From contig NZ_QPLK01000015.1 of the NCBI RefSeq assembly GCF_003340565.1, forward strand, positions 42,399 through 106,398: a stretch of DNA of 64,000 nucleotides, read 5' to 3'. Both the position numbers and the translations under genes were made by a program. The stretch comes from Rhodovulum sp. 12E13 (GTDB taxonomy: Bacteria > Pseudomonadota > Alphaproteobacteria > Rhodobacterales > Rhodobacteraceae). Shown piece after piece: positions 20,159 through 28,922 of the stretch. The notes beneath the pieces were generated by a model. The model saw only the letters and a list, made by a program, of their open reading frames with translations. It was not told the DNA's origin and did no database searches. Numbering within the stretch: position 1 is the stretch's first letter; each line of letters begins with the position of its first letter.

Positions 20159-20428
20159 GGCGATCATCCTTCGGTGGTTGGGGAAAAGTGGTCGCAACAT
20201 ACCGTTTTCGCGGGGTCCTTTCAAGGCGCGACAGGCGACGCAGCATCCTCGTCCGACGCGGGGCCCGGGGCCGGCGTCGCGGGGCCGGCGTCGCGGGGCT
20301 GGCGCCTGACGATCGGGCGTTTCCCATGCGCCGGACCCGTGGCAAGGGAGAGGGGTGGCCCGGGCCGGCCGAGTCGCCCGTTTCTCCGGCCAGGCCGCGT
20401 TGTGTTTTCCGTCGACCGGAGGCCCGCC

Positions 20429-20566
20429 ATGACCCGCGTGACCGCCCTCATCATAGCCCTCGTCGCCATCGCCACCGGCGCATGGCTCTACTGGGACAGC
20501 CTCGACACGGCGCCCGAGGCACCCGCAGTGGCACCAGCCGAGGCGCCCGCCACGCCGGCGGACTAG
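20429..20566 (+). CDS. Small single-pass membrane protein
   Basis: The 45-residue product begins with a hydrophobic helix ([18 protein letters not shown], residues 4-21) and ends in an acidic Ala/Pro tail made of PEAPA-like units. GGAGG lies seven bases upstream of the ATG. There is no family I recognise. It could be a small inner-membrane protein or the accessory subunit of a larger complex. It is isolated between divergent infC and convergent fpr. The strong ribosome-binding site and the membrane helix are the reasons for calling it. Confidence 0.55.
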   Translation: MTRVTALIIALVAIATGAWLYWDSLDTAPEAPAVAPAEAPATPAD

Positions 20567-20859
20567 CCGCCCCCGCGCATGCTCCCGACGCGGTGACGGG
20601 GGGCGGCCGCGTGTCGGAAGCGACGGGGGTCGCGGCGCTCGGCGCGGCGACGTCACTCCCGGACGACAGCCCGCAGGAGGCGCGACTGCACACAAGGGCG
20701 ATCCGGGCCGACGAGGCCCGGCCTCTCGCCTGCTTCCCCATCGTGAAGGGCGGCATCAGAGAGCGTTCGGCGGGGCCGCTGGAGGAGGGGCCCGCCACCG
20801 AGGCGGCCCGCACAGCAAGCGGCCAACGCGCCGGCCCTTTCGGGGCGGGGCAGACGATG

Positions 20860-21762
20860 TCAGCCGACGAAGGCCTTTTCCACCACGTATTCGGCGGGCT
20901 CCGAATTGGCGCCCTCGCGCAGCCCGTGACCCTCGAGAAAGGCCTTCATGTCGAGGTTGAAGGGCAGCGATCCGCAGACCATCGCGCGGTCGGTCTCGCG
21001 CGAGAGCCCGCCCTCGATGCCGAGATCGCGGAACACGGTGCCATCCTCGAGCAGCGTGGTGATCCGGCCCATGCGCGGGCTCTCCTCGCGGGTGGTCGTG
21101 GGGTAGTAGAGCAGCTTGTCGGCGAAGCCTTCGCCGATCAGCTCGGCCAGCACCTCGTCGCGGCGCACCTCGTCGACGAGGCGCCGGCCGTATTCCAGCT
21201 CGGCCACCTCGCGGCAGGTATGCGTGAGGATCACCTGGTCGTAATCATGGTAGGTCTGCGGCTCGCGGATGAGCGAGGCATAGGGAGCGATGCCGGTGCC
21301 GGTGGCGAAGAACCACAGCCGCTTGCCGGGCAGCAGCGCGTCGTGGACGAGCGTGCCCACCGGCTTGGGCTTGAGGATGATCTCGTCGCCCGGGCGGATG
21401 TGCTGAAGGCGCGAGGTGAGCGGGCCGTCCTGCACCTTGATCGAGTAGAACTCCAGCTCGTCGTCCCAGTCGGGCGAGGCGATGGAGTAGGCGCGCAGCA
21501 GGGGGCGGCGCTTGCCCGTCTGCGGGTCGGGCTCGCCCATCAGCCCGATCATCACGAATTCGCCCGAGCGGAAGCGCAGCGAGCGCGGCCGTGTCGTGCG
21601 GAACGAGAACAGCCTGTCCGTCCAGTGCGCCACATGGGTGACGGTGACAGTGTCGGGCCAGTCGATCGTCGCCGGATCGGGCGCCGGCGCGACGAGGCGC
21701 GGCAAATCGGCGAGGGAGGAAGAGGCGGCCGCGAGGGCCTCTGGCATCTGGTCTTCGGGCAT
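20860..21762 (-). CDS. fpr: Ferredoxin--NADP+ reductase
   Basis: The 300-residue flavoenzyme exchanges electrons between NADPH and ferredoxin or flavodoxin. It shows the FAD-binding RAYSIAS near residue 97, the NADP-binding GTGIAPYAS near residue 155 and the bacterial-type C terminus VEKAFVG. About 40 N-terminal residues precede the FAD domain and are Ala-rich; a second Met at residue 6 is an alternative start. In Rhodobacteraceae such a gene often ends the sulfite assimilation cluster. Here the next gene upstream is DUF2849 and the reductase genes that usually lie between are missing. Confidence 0.92.
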   Translation of the reverse strand: MPEDQMPEALAAASSSLADLPRLVAPAPDPATIDWPDTVTVTHVAHWTDRLFSFRTTRPRSLRFRSGEFVMIGLMGEPDPQTGKRRPLLRAYSIASPDWDDELEFYSIKVQDGPLTSRLQHIRPGDEIILKPKPVGTLVHDALLPGKRLWFFATGTGIAPYASLIREPQTYHDYDQVILTHTCREVAELEYGRRLVDEVRRDEVLAELIGEGFADKLLYYPTTTREESPRMGRITTLLEDGTVFRDLGIEGGLSRETDRAMVCGSLPFNLDMKAFLEGHGLREGANSEPAEYVVEKAFVG

Positions 21763-21994
21763 CCCGTGTCTCGCTCGTGGTCTTCGCGCTCCGTGGCTAG
21801 CGCGCGCCCGCGATGCCGGCCTTGATCTGGGTCAGGCGGGGGCGCGCGGCAGCCCGGGCATGCGCTTGCCGTCGACTAGAGGTGACTGCACGGGCGCGGA
21901 GGGTCAAGCGCGACCCATCGCCCCCGTGCGCCGTCCGGCAGGTGCGGTGTTGCGCGATCCGGGGGCCGGAGAGCCCGCGGCGCGGCCCCGATCG

Positions 21995-22062
21995 GCGCCA
22001 AGCCCAGACGAGCGCCAAGGCCAGACGGGCGCCAAGGGCAGACGGGCGCCAAGGTCAGACGG
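21995..22062. repeat. Four tandem 17-bp repeats at the 3' end of the DUF2849 gene
   Basis: Four head-to-tail copies of GCGCCAAGGNCAGACGG (units at 21995, 22012, 22029 and 22046) differ by only one to three bases. The last unit contains the stop codon of the DUF2849 gene (minus strand) and the others extend downstream of it. A fifth partial unit (GCGC) follows inside the gene. The array looks like slippage or duplication of the gene's 3' end. Confidence 0.9.
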
Positions 22063-22315
22063 GCGCGACCGCCTCCCGGATCGAAACCGGGCCGTGCGGG
22101 CCGATGCGCACCTCGACGAGCCGAACGTCGCTGCCGCGCGGCCCGGCGCCGACGCACGCGGCCTCGAGCAGACGGATGTCGCCATGCGCCTCGTCCTCGA
22201 TAAGCTCCGCCTCGGCCAGGTCGGACGTCCAGCCGCCGGCCTCGGTCAGAAACACGCAGCGGCCGGCAGGACCGCCCTCGGCGACCACGACGCTGGGTCG
22301 GAAGGAATGGGGCAT
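22055..22315 (-). CDS. DUF2849 domain protein
   Basis: The 86-residue protein matches the small DUF2849 family: FRPSVVVAEGGPAGRCVFLT, AEAELIEDEAHGDIRL (about residues 34-49) and a C-terminal region ending VSIREAV. In relatives this gene lies between siroheme synthase and sulfite/nitrite reductase genes and is presumed to support assimilatory sulfite reduction. Those genes are not adjacent here. GAGGAGA before 22315 supports the start. The last codons merge with a 17-bp tandem repeat. Confidence 0.8.
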   Translation of the reverse strand: MPHSFRPSVVVAEGGPAGRCVFLTEAGGWTSDLAEAELIEDEAHGDIRLLEAACVGAGPRGSDVRLVEVRIGPHGPVSIREAVAPV

Positions 22316-22525
22316 CGGCTCGTCTCCTCTTCGGACTGCCAAGGTCTGACCACCCGCGCCCGGATCGGCGCCGCCTGTGGCAGCCCTGCACCGGACACCC
22401 CCTGATCCGCACCCCTTATAGAACAGGTTCCTTGAGTCGCGCCAGAGCAAGCTACAAATCAAAATGCTTGTTCTGCGTTGCGGCATGATTCGGAGCGCAG
22501 GTCTAGCCCCCGGGGAGCCAGCGAT

Positions 22526-23002
22526 ATGCCCGTTCGCCTCGACGCGATGGACAGGAAGATTCTCGCCGAGCTGCAGCGCGATGCGGGGCAGTCGCTCGAC
22601 GAGATCGCGCGGGCGGTGGGCTCGTCGAAGACGCCGGTGTGGAACCGCGTGCGCAAGATGCGCGAGGCGGGCGTTATCCGGCAGAACACCGTGCTGCTCG
22701 ACCCCGAGGCGCTCGGGCTCGAGGCGTGCTTCTTCGTGCTGATCCGGACCGCGGCGCACGAGACGGAGTGGCAGGCGCGCTTTCTCGAGGCGTTGCGCAC
22801 GCGGCCCGAAGTGCTCGAGGCACACCGGCTGGCGGGCGACGTCGACTACATCGTCAAGGTGCGGGTGCCCAATGCGCGCGCCTACGACCGTTTCTACCAG
22901 GCGCTGATCGGCGAGGTATCGATCCACACGGTGACGGCGCTGCTGTCGATGGAAGAGATCAAGGCCACGCCGAACCTGCCCGTGGTCGAGTTCGGCGGCT
23001 GA
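22526..23002 (+). CDS. Lrp/AsnC family transcriptional regulator
   Basis: The regulator has 158 residues: an N-terminal helix-turn-helix (DRKILAELQRDAG, then IARAVGSSKTPVWNRVRKM, about residues 25-43) and a C-terminal RAM ligand/oligomerisation domain (residues 65-150). Such proteins form octamers and respond to amino acids. The gene is divergent from the DUF2849 gene; in related genomes the same regulator is divergent from the cysG-DUF2849-sulfite reductase cluster, so control of sulfur assimilation is a reasonable inference. GGGGAG upstream supports start 22526 over an upstream ATG at 22478. Confidence 0.88.
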   Translation: MPVRLDAMDRKILAELQRDAGQSLDEIARAVGSSKTPVWNRVRKMREAGVIRQNTVLLDPEALGLEACFFVLIRTAAHETEWQARFLEALRTRPEVLEAHRLAGDVDYIVKVRVPNARAYDRFYQALIGEVSIHTVTALLSMEEIKATPNLPVVEFGG

Positions 23003-23090
23003 GGCCGCGGCCTCCCGTCGACAGGCAGCCTTGATCCCCAACCGGAGACGCCCATTTTTGCCCGGCTGGCCCGAAGAAGAGAGAGGTAAC

Positions 23091-24215
23091 ATGCCCGCTC
23101 GCCTCGCCCTCGCGCTCATGTTCGCCCTCGTGGCGCCCGGTCTTGCGGCCCACGCCGAGACGCGACAGACCGACGAGACCCCTGTCGAGATCGAAGCCGT
23201 CGTCACCGGGCTCGACGCGCCGTGGGCGGTGGGCTTTCTGCCCGGGGGAGGGCTGCTGATCACAGAGCGCGACGGGCGTCTGCTGCATGTCGGGCCGGAG
23301 GGCGCCCGCCGCGAGGTCGCCGGCGTGCCCGAAGTGCGGGCCTCGGGGCAGGGCGGGCTGCTCGACGTGCTGGTGCCCGCCGACTTTGCCGCGCGGCGGG
23401 AGATCTTCCTCAGCTTCGCCAAGCCTCAGGGCGGGCGCGAGGGCACCGCGGTGGCCCGTGCGCGGCTCTCGGACGACGCCGCGCGGCTCGAGGACATGAC
23501 GGTGATCTGGGAAATGGCGCCGGGCTCCTCCGGCGGGCGGCATTTCGGCTCGCGCCTCGTCGAGGGCGAGGGCGGCGCGCTCTTCGTGACCGTGGGCGAC
23601 CGGGGCGACCGGCCCTCGGCGCAGGACGTGCGTATCGAGAGCGGCAGCATCGTGCGCATCACGCGCGACGGCACGATCCCCGCCGACAACCCGCTGGTGG
23701 GGCGGCAGGGCGCGCGGCAGGCGCTCTGGACATGGGGCCACCGCAACCCGCAGGGCATGGCCCGCGACGGGCAGGGCCGGCTCTGGGCCGTGGAGCATGG
23801 CGCGCGCGGGGGAGACGAGGTGAACCTGATCGAGCGCGGCACCAATTACGGCTGGCCGATCATCAGCTACGGCCGCCACTATTCCGGCGCGCGAATCGGG
23901 GAGGGCACGGAAAGGGAGGGCATGGCCCAGCCCGCCCATTACTGGGATCCGTCGATCGCGCCCTCGGGCATGGCCTTCGTCACCGGCGGTTTCTTCGCCG
24001 AGGTCTGGGGCGGCGACATTCTGGTGGGCTCGCTCAATTCCGACCTGATCTCTCGGCTTGAGGTCGACGGCGAGCACGTCCGCGAGGTCGAGCGGATCGC
24101 CACGCCCGAGACGGCGCGGGTGCGCGACATTCGCCTCGGCCCCGACGGCGCGATCTGGTTTCTCTCCGAGGGCAACGGCACCCTCTACCGGATGACGCCG
24201 GCTCCCGGCGGCTGA
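23091..24215 (+). CDS. Periplasmic PQQ-dependent aldose sugar dehydrogenase-like protein
   Basis: The 374-residue protein carries a signal peptide (cleavage near HAETR, about residue 23). A six-bladed propeller of the GSDH/soluble glucose dehydrogenase family follows. Recognisable parts are APWAVGFLPGG, GGRHFGSRL, TVGDRGDR, WGHRNPQG (near residue 220) and EHGARGGDEVNLIERGTNYGWP. The family oxidises aldose sugars with PQQ in the periplasm and passes electrons to a quinone or dye. The signal peptide and GAGAGG site support the start. No PQQ synthesis genes are in the window. Two hairpins follow the stop codon. Confidence 0.88.
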   Translation: MPARLALALMFALVAPGLAAHAETRQTDETPVEIEAVVTGLDAPWAVGFLPGGGLLITERDGRLLHVGPEGARREVAGVPEVRASGQGGLLDVLVPADFAARREIFLSFAKPQGGREGTAVARARLSDDAARLEDMTVIWEMAPGSSGGRHFGSRLVEGEGGALFVTVGDRGDRPSAQDVRIESGSIVRITRDGTIPADNPLVGRQGARQALWTWGHRNPQGMARDGQGRLWAVEHGARGGDEVNLIERGTNYGWPIISYGRHYSGARIGEGTEREGMAQPAHYWDPSIAPSGMAFVTGGFFAEVWGGDILVGSLNSDLISRLEVDGEHVREVERIATPETARVRDIRLGPDGAIWFLSEGNGTLYRMTPAPGG

Positions 24216-24223
24216 GGGGGGCC

Positions 24224-24269
24224 AAATCCCTTCAGGAAGGGATTTGCAAAAGCCTTCCCGAAGGCTTTT
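24224..24269. terminator. Two adjacent hairpins, bidirectional terminator
   Basis: Hairpin 1 (24224-24245) pairs AAATCCCTTC with GAAGGGATTT. Hairpin 2 (24248-24269) pairs AAAAGCCTTC with GAAGGCTTTT. Each stem is 10 bp with flanking A and T runs in both directions, between the convergent sugar dehydrogenase and GlxA-type genes. The shared CCTTC/GAAGG core also allows cross-pairing of the two. Confidence 0.85.
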
Positions 24270-24278
24270 GGGTGGCGC

Positions 24279-25298
24279 CTACACCGGCAGTTTCGCGCCG
24301 CCATGCGCACCGCGCTCGCGGTAGGGGGTGGTTTCGTACATCGCGCGGTAGCACTTGGAGAAGTGCGAGGGCGAGGTGAAGCCGCAGGCGAGCGCCACGT
24401 TGATCACGCTCATGTCGGTCTGCAAGAGCAGGTTACGCGCCTTCTGCAGGCGCAATTCCATGTAATAGCGCTTTGGGCTCCGGTTCAGGTAGCGCCGGAA
24501 CAGCCGCTCGAGCTGCCGGGTCGAGAGGCCGACGTCGCGCGCCAGAAGCGCGGGCGAGATCGGCTCCTCCAGGTTCTGTTCCATGATCTGGATGACCTGT
24601 CCGAGCTTGGGGTGGCGGACGCCGATGCGCGAGGGGATCGACAGGCGCTGGGTGTCCTGGTCGGTGCGGATGGCCGAATAGATCAACTGGTCGGCCACCG
24701 CGCCGGCCAGTTCCTCGCCGTGATCGTCGGCGATCAGCTTGAGCATAAGGTCGATCGAGGCGGTGCCGCCGGCGGTCGTCATGCGGTTGCCGTCGATCAC
24801 GAAGACCGACTTGGTGAGCGTCACCTCGTCGAACTCCTCGGAGAAGCTGTCCTGGTTTTCCCAGTGGATGGTGGCGCGCTTGCCGTCGAGCAGGCCGGCC
24901 TTGGCCAGCGTGTGGCCTGCGGTGCACAGCCCCGCCACGGGCAGCCCCCGCCGGGCCTCGCGCCTGACCCAGGAAATGACCCGCCTGGTCGTGGCCTTCT
25001 GGATGTCGAGGCCGCCACAGATCATCAGCGTGTCATCGCGCGTGATCTCGTCCAGATCGCCGTCGAGCACGAACTCGGTGCCGTTCGAGCAGCGCACCGA
25101 GCCGCCCCCTTCTCCGAGGCTGATCCACGAATAGAGGTCGCGGCCGGCCATCCGGTTGGCAATGCGCAGCGGCTCGATCGCGCAGGCGAAGGAAAGCAGC
25201 GTGAACTCCGGCAGCAGCACGAAAACGAACCGGCGCGGCTTTGCCCCGGCGCCTTTCGCGGGGACGGGCTCGGGGGCGGTGCGGTGCAGCTGGTCCAT
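24279..25298 (-). CDS. GlxA family AraC-type regulator with DJ-1/PfpI-like domain
   Basis: The 339-residue regulator has an N-terminal class I amidotransferase-like (DJ-1/PfpI) domain (about residues 22-190) and a C-terminal double helix-turn-helix of the AraC type (about 235-325). The first domain includes FVFVLLPEFTLLSFACAIEPL and the elbow GLCTAGHTLA. In the second, STRQLERLFRRYL and VALACGFTSPSHFSKCYR are the DNA-recognition helices. Relatives regulate quaternary-amine or arginine catabolism, but the target is not visible here. The gene is divergent from the DAHP synthase gene with a 196-bp intergenic region. Confidence 0.9.
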   Translation of the reverse strand: MDQLHRTAPEPVPAKGAGAKPRRFVFVLLPEFTLLSFACAIEPLRIANRMAGRDLYSWISLGEGGGSVRCSNGTEFVLDGDLDEITRDDTLMICGGLDIQKATTRRVISWVRREARRGLPVAGLCTAGHTLAKAGLLDGKRATIHWENQDSFSEEFDEVTLTKSVFVIDGNRMTTAGGTASIDLMLKLIADDHGEELAGAVADQLIYSAIRTDQDTQRLSIPSRIGVRHPKLGQVIQIMEQNLEEPISPALLARDVGLSTRQLERLFRRYLNRSPKRYYMELRLQKARNLLLQTDMSVINVALACGFTSPSHFSKCYRAMYETTPYRERGAHGGAKLPV

Positions 25299-25494
25299 GG
25301 GTCCGCGATCATGTCTGGCGCCCAACCCAATGCAAATTCGGGACAGCGCCGCAATACCTAATGTATCACGTTCATGACGATGGAACACGCGGTGCGGCCG
25401 GGTGCTCCGCGGCGCGGCGATTTGCCGTGGCGGCGCGTGGCGCCAGCCGCTATAGAGCGCGGCGCGACCGCCACCGCGAGGGAGAGAGACCGAC

Positions 25495-26892
25495 ATGTCC
25501 GCCGCACCGCAGAACGCCCCGACAGAGACCGCCCGCTGGAGCAAGTCCGGCTGGCGTGCCAGGCCGCGGGTGCAGATGCCGGACTATCCCGACCAGGCGG
25601 CGCTGGCGCGCGTCGAGGCGCAACTCGCCCAGTACCCGCCGCTCGTCTTCGCGGGCGAGGTGCGCCGGCTGAAGGGCGAGCTCGCCAAGGCTGCCCGCGG
25701 CGAGGCGTTCCTGCTGCAGGGCGGCGACTGTGCCGAGAGCTTCGCCGAGTTCTCGGCCGACACGATCCGCGACACCTTCAAGGTGATGCTGCAGATGGCG
25801 GTCGTGCTGACCTACGGCGCCAAGGTGCCGGTGGTGAAAGTGGGCCGCATGGCCGGGCAGTTCGCCAAGCCGCGCTCGGCCCCGACCGAGACCGTGGAGG
25901 GCGTCGAGCTGCCCTCCTACCGCGGCGACATCGTGAACGAGATCGATTTCACGCCGGAGGCGCGCGCGCCCAAGCCCGAGAAGATGCTGCAGGCCTACAC
26001 GCAGGCCGCGGCCTCGCTGAACCTGCTGCGCGCCTTCTCGACCGGCGGCTTCGCCGACATCCACCGGGTGCATGCCTGGACGACCGGCTTTGCCGCCGAG
26101 GACAAGGCGCAGGCCTACCGCGACGTGTCGAACCGGATCGCCGACGCGCTCGACTTCATGCAGGCCGCCGGCCTCGACGCCGACAATATCGAGGCGCTGG
26201 CCTCGGTCGACTTCTACACCAGTCACGAGGCGCTGCTGCTCGAATACGAGGAGGCGCTCTGCCGGGTGGATTCGACCTCCGGCCTGCCGGTGGCGGGCTC
26301 GGGCCACATGATCTGGATCGGCGACCGCACCCGCCAGCCCGACGGCGCGCATGTCGAGTTCGCCCGCGGCGTGCAGAACCCGGTGGGGCTGAAATGCGGC
26401 CCCTCGATGGAGACGGAGGACCTCAAGCGGCTGATGGCCACGCTCAATCCCGACAACGAGGCCGGGCGGCTGACGCTGATCTCGCGCTTCGGCGCGGGCA
26501 AGGTGGCCGAGCACCTGCCGCGCCTGATCGAGACGGTGCGGAGCGAGGGCGCCGACGTGGTCTGGGTATGCGACCCGATGCACGGCAACACCATCAAGTC
26601 GGCCACCGGCTACAAGACGCGCCCCTTCGAGCGGGTGCTCTCGGAGGTGCGCGAGTTCTTCGCCTGCCACCGCGAGGCCGGCACCATTCCCGGCGGCGTG
26701 CATTTCGAGATGACGGGCCAGGACGTGACCGAGTGCACCGGCGGCCTGCAGGCGGTCTCTGACGAGAACCTCAGCGACCGCTACCACACCGCCTGCGACC
26801 CGCGGCTCAACGCCACGCAATCGCTGGAGCTCGCCTTTCTCGTGGCCGAGGAACTGTCTCAGCGCCGCGACGCCGCCCGTGCCGTGGTCTGA
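25495..26892 (+). CDS. aroG: 3-deoxy-7-phosphoheptulonate synthase, class II
   Basis: The 465-residue enzyme condenses phosphoenolpyruvate with erythrose 4-phosphate, the first step of the shikimate pathway. It is clearly the class II (plant/Mycobacterium-like) type, with [12 protein letters not shown] near residue 78, [33 protein letters not shown] and [10 protein letters not shown] near residue 360. GGGAGAG supports the start. aroQ lies 14 kb away. The gene is followed by a 14-bp tandem repeat and a hairpin. Confidence 0.95.
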   Translation: MSAAPQNAPTETARWSKSGWRARPRVQMPDYPDQAALARVEAQLAQYPPLVFAGEVRRLKGELAKAARGEAFLLQGGDCAESFAEFSADTIRDTFKVMLQMAVVLTYGAKVPVVKVGRMAGQFAKPRSAPTETVEGVELPSYRGDIVNEIDFTPEARAPKPEKMLQAYTQAAASLNLLRAFSTGGFADIHRVHAWTTGFAAEDKAQAYRDVSNRIADALDFMQAAGLDADNIEALASVDFYTSHEALLLEYEEALCRVDSTSGLPVAGSGHMIWIGDRTRQPDGAHVEFARGVQNPVGLKCGPSMETEDLKRLMATLNPDNEAGRLTLISRFGAGKVAEHLPRLIETVRSEGADVVWVCDPMHGNTIKSATGYKTRPFERVLSEVREFFACHREAGTIPGGVHFEMTGQDVTECTGGLQAVSDENLSDRYHTACDPRLNATQSLELAFLVAEELSQRRDAARAVV

Positions 26893-26916
26893 CCGGCGCG
26901 CAACCACAGGGGCAGG

Positions 26917-26972
26917 CTGACCGGCGGAAGCTGACCGGCGGAAGGGGACCGGCGGAAGGGGACCGGAGCGCC
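26917..26972. repeat. Tandem 14-bp repeat after aroG
   Basis: Two identical copies of CTGACCGGCGGAAG (26917 and 26931) are followed by GGGACCGGCGGAAG (26945) and a decayed fourth unit. It begins 25 bp after the aroG stop codon. No function is apparent. Confidence 0.85.
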
Positions 26973-26994
26973 TGCGGCGCATTCCTTCCCACTG

Positions 26995-27050
26995 GGCCCC
27001 GCCATTGGCGGGGCCGGCCTCCGGCGGGGATATTTCGGGCAAGAAGAAGC
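26995..27050 (+). repeat. Composite hairpin/GGATATTT intergenic element, copy a
   Basis: A perfect 9-bp stem GGCCCCGCC/GGCGGGGCC (loop ATT) is followed by GGCCTCCGGCGGGGATATTT and then CGGGCAAGAAGAAG. The same design occurs at 30403-30470, 47312-47374 and 58369-58414. This copy is oriented with the upstream aroG gene and could contribute to termination. Confidence 0.75.
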
Positions 27051-27383
27051 ATGCTCGTGAGCGGCCCCGGTCGCGGCACGCCGAGGAGACGGGGCGCCCA
27101 ACGACAGGTCGGCGACGATCGGCTCGTCGCATCCATGGGCGCCGCGCGCCGCGATCCGGTGCGCAGGGCGATGCGCGAGCGCAGGATGGCCCTGCCCTGG
27201 ACGACGCGCGACGCCGTCATGCGTCGGGTTCCTGTCACCCTCAGGGCGATGATCCTGCACGGGCCGCGCTCGCCTCTTGTCGGGACCACGGTCGCTTTCG
27301 CGTCGTCCCGCGGTGGGGCGCTCCACTTTGCCCTGCGGCAGGCGGGGGCTAGCTCCTCCTGCGGGACATCGTGGGGAGGGATC

Positions 27384-28088
27384 ATGCGCGCGCTTCTGTT
27401 CGCCTTGGGTCTGGCGCTGCCGGGGGCGGCATCGGCCCAGGATACCGATCTCGAACTCGTGCTGCTCGCAGATGCGTCGGGCTCGATCGACAGCCGGGAA
27501 TACGATTTGCAGCGCGAAGGGTATGCCGCCGCGATCGTCGATCCCGAGGTGCTGGAGGCCATCGCCAACACAGCCTACGGCTCGATCGCGGTGACCTATG
27601 TCGAGTGGGCCGCGAACCAGGTCGTGGTGGCTGAGTGGACGCGCATCGCCGACCGCGAGGATGCCGAGCTGTTCGCCGCGCGCGTGCTCGCGCCGCCCCG
27701 CCGCGCCATCGGGCGCAACGCCATCGGCTCGGCCCTCCTCGAAGGGCTGGCGCTGATGGAGGAGAACGACATCGACGGCTGGCGGCGGGTGATCGACTTT
27801 TCCGGCGACAGCGTGAACTCGTATTCGGGGCCTCCCATCGCGGCGGCGCGCGAGCGGGTTCTGGCGGCGGGGGTGACGATCAACGGGCTGCCCATCCTGC
27901 GGCCGGGCGACCCGGGGCGCGCGATGGGCGGGCTCGAGGCGCTCTTCGCACAGCGCATCGCGGGCGGCCCCAATTCCTTCGTCGTGACGGCCGAGAGCCG
28001 CGCCTCCTTCGCCGAGGCGATCAAGCGCAAGCTGATCCTCGAGATCTCGGGCGAAGTGCCGCCGCGGAGCGTCGCGGCGGCAAGGTGA
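27384..28088 (+). CDS. Exported DUF1194 von Willebrand-type protein
   Basis: The 234-residue protein starts with a signal peptide (cleavage near ASAQD, residue 19). A vWA-like domain follows and its MIDAS metal site appears as DASGS at residues 30-34. Conserved family segments are REYDLQREGYAAA, WRRVIDFSGDSVNS and GVTINGLPI. DUF1194 proteins are common in alphaproteobacteria, and their role is unknown. The GGGGAGGG site directly upstream supports the start. It is convergent with the PAS-domain gene, 6 bp apart. Confidence 0.88.
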   Translation: MRALLFALGLALPGAASAQDTDLELVLLADASGSIDSREYDLQREGYAAAIVDPEVLEAIANTAYGSIAVTYVEWAANQVVVAEWTRIADREDAELFAARVLAPPRRAIGRNAIGSALLEGLALMEENDIDGWRRVIDFSGDSVNSYSGPPIAAARERVLAAGVTINGLPILRPGDPGRAMGGLEALFAQRIAGGPNSFVVTAESRASFAEAIKRKLILEISGEVPPRSVAAAR

Positions 28089-28094
28089 GGCGCG

Positions 28095-28922
28095 TCACTC
28101 GTCCGTGTCGGACTTGACGATGTAGAGATGCGGCCGCCCCTCGGCGCGGGGCGGCCGGGCGGGCTGGCCCGTGCTGCCCTGGACAGGGTCGGGAACGTAG
28201 GGCGCGGCCGGATCGAAGAAGCCGGGCCGCGGGGCGTCGCCCGGCGCCCGCTGCCGGGGCGCCGGCCCCGCCCCGGTGCCGCCGCGCGAGGGATCGTCCG
28301 GCGTCGCGGAGGGGCGCCGGCCGCGCGACCAGCCGCCGATGCGCCGGTCGCCCCGATGCTCGGGCCCCGCGATGCACTCGACCTGCTCTGTCGTGATCGT
28401 GAAGCGGCGGGGCGCCCGGCCCACGGGCCCCACCGTCGACAGGCAGCCGAGCGCGCGGCTCACGTCGCCGAAATCGCTCTTCAGGGGCAGGAGCAGCAGC
28501 CGCGCGTCGAGGCCGGGCCGGCCGATGCCGGACTCGCCCGCAAGCGACATGCGCGCGATGGCGGGCGCGTCGAAGACCTGTTCGAGCGCGGCCGAGACCC
28601 GCTTGCGCGCCTCGGGCACGAAGAACGAGGTCAGCGGCATGCCCCGCACCTCCATCCCCATCAGGTCGTTCAGGTGCATCCCCGCGAGCCGGAACCGCGC
28701 CATGCCCGGCGCGATGCGCTCCAGGATGAAGGCGTATTCAAGCGCGTCCTCGATGCGCCGCGGGTCGACCTCGGAGCGGGCAGGAAGCAGCCTGTCGCCG
28801 CGCAGCCCCTGCCAGTAGCTTTCCAGATCGCCCAGAACGGGGAACCGCATGTCCTTCGCCACCTCCGCGAGCGAGACGACCTCTGCACCGTCGCGCTCGC
28901 CTTCCGCGCCCTGATCGGCCAT
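28095..28922 (-). CDS. PAS-domain protein
   Basis: The 275-residue cytoplasmic protein has a PAS-like domain of the PAS_5 type found in Rhodobacterales (about residues 25-150), with LESYWQGLRGDRLLPARSEV and FRLAGMHLNDLMGMEVRGM. The C-terminal part is Pro/Gly/Arg-rich and probably disordered. There is no output domain such as a kinase, cyclase or helix-turn-helix, so it may act by protein-protein contact. AAGGAGG upstream of 28922 gives a strong start. Confidence 0.75.
   Translation of the reverse strand: MADQGAEGERDGAEVVSLAEVAKDMRFPVLGDLESYWQGLRGDRLLPARSEVDPRRIEDALEYAFILERIAPGMARFRLAGMHLNDLMGMEVRGMPLTSFFVPEARKRVSAALEQVFDAPAIARMSLAGESGIGRPGLDARLLLLPLKSDFGDVSRALGCLSTVGPVGRAPRRFTITTEQVECIAGPEHRGDRRIGGWSRGRRPSATPDDPSRGGTGAGPAPRQRAPGDAPRPGFFDPAAPYVPDPVQGSTGQPARPPRAEGRPHLYIVKSDTDE

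Larger units (their letters stand above)
26893..27383. other. 491-bp region without a convincing gene
   Basis: The left part holds a 14-bp tandem repeat (26917-26972) and a hairpin-plus-ATATTT element (26995-27050). The rest, to 27383, is open in several frames but gives only Arg/Pro-rich translations on both strands, and I see no gene in it. The last 40 bases should contain the promoter and GGGGAGGG ribosome-binding site of the DUF1194 gene. Confidence 0.6.

Noticed and set aside
20567..20859. Open frames between the small membrane protein and fpr
   Set aside because: The translations are Arg/Pro/Ala-rich on both strands and have no ribosome-binding site or recognised motif.
27051..27383. 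Long upstream extension of the DUF1194 gene
   Set aside because: The extension contains no family sequence, while the ATG at 27384 has a strong ribosome-binding site directly before a signal peptide.
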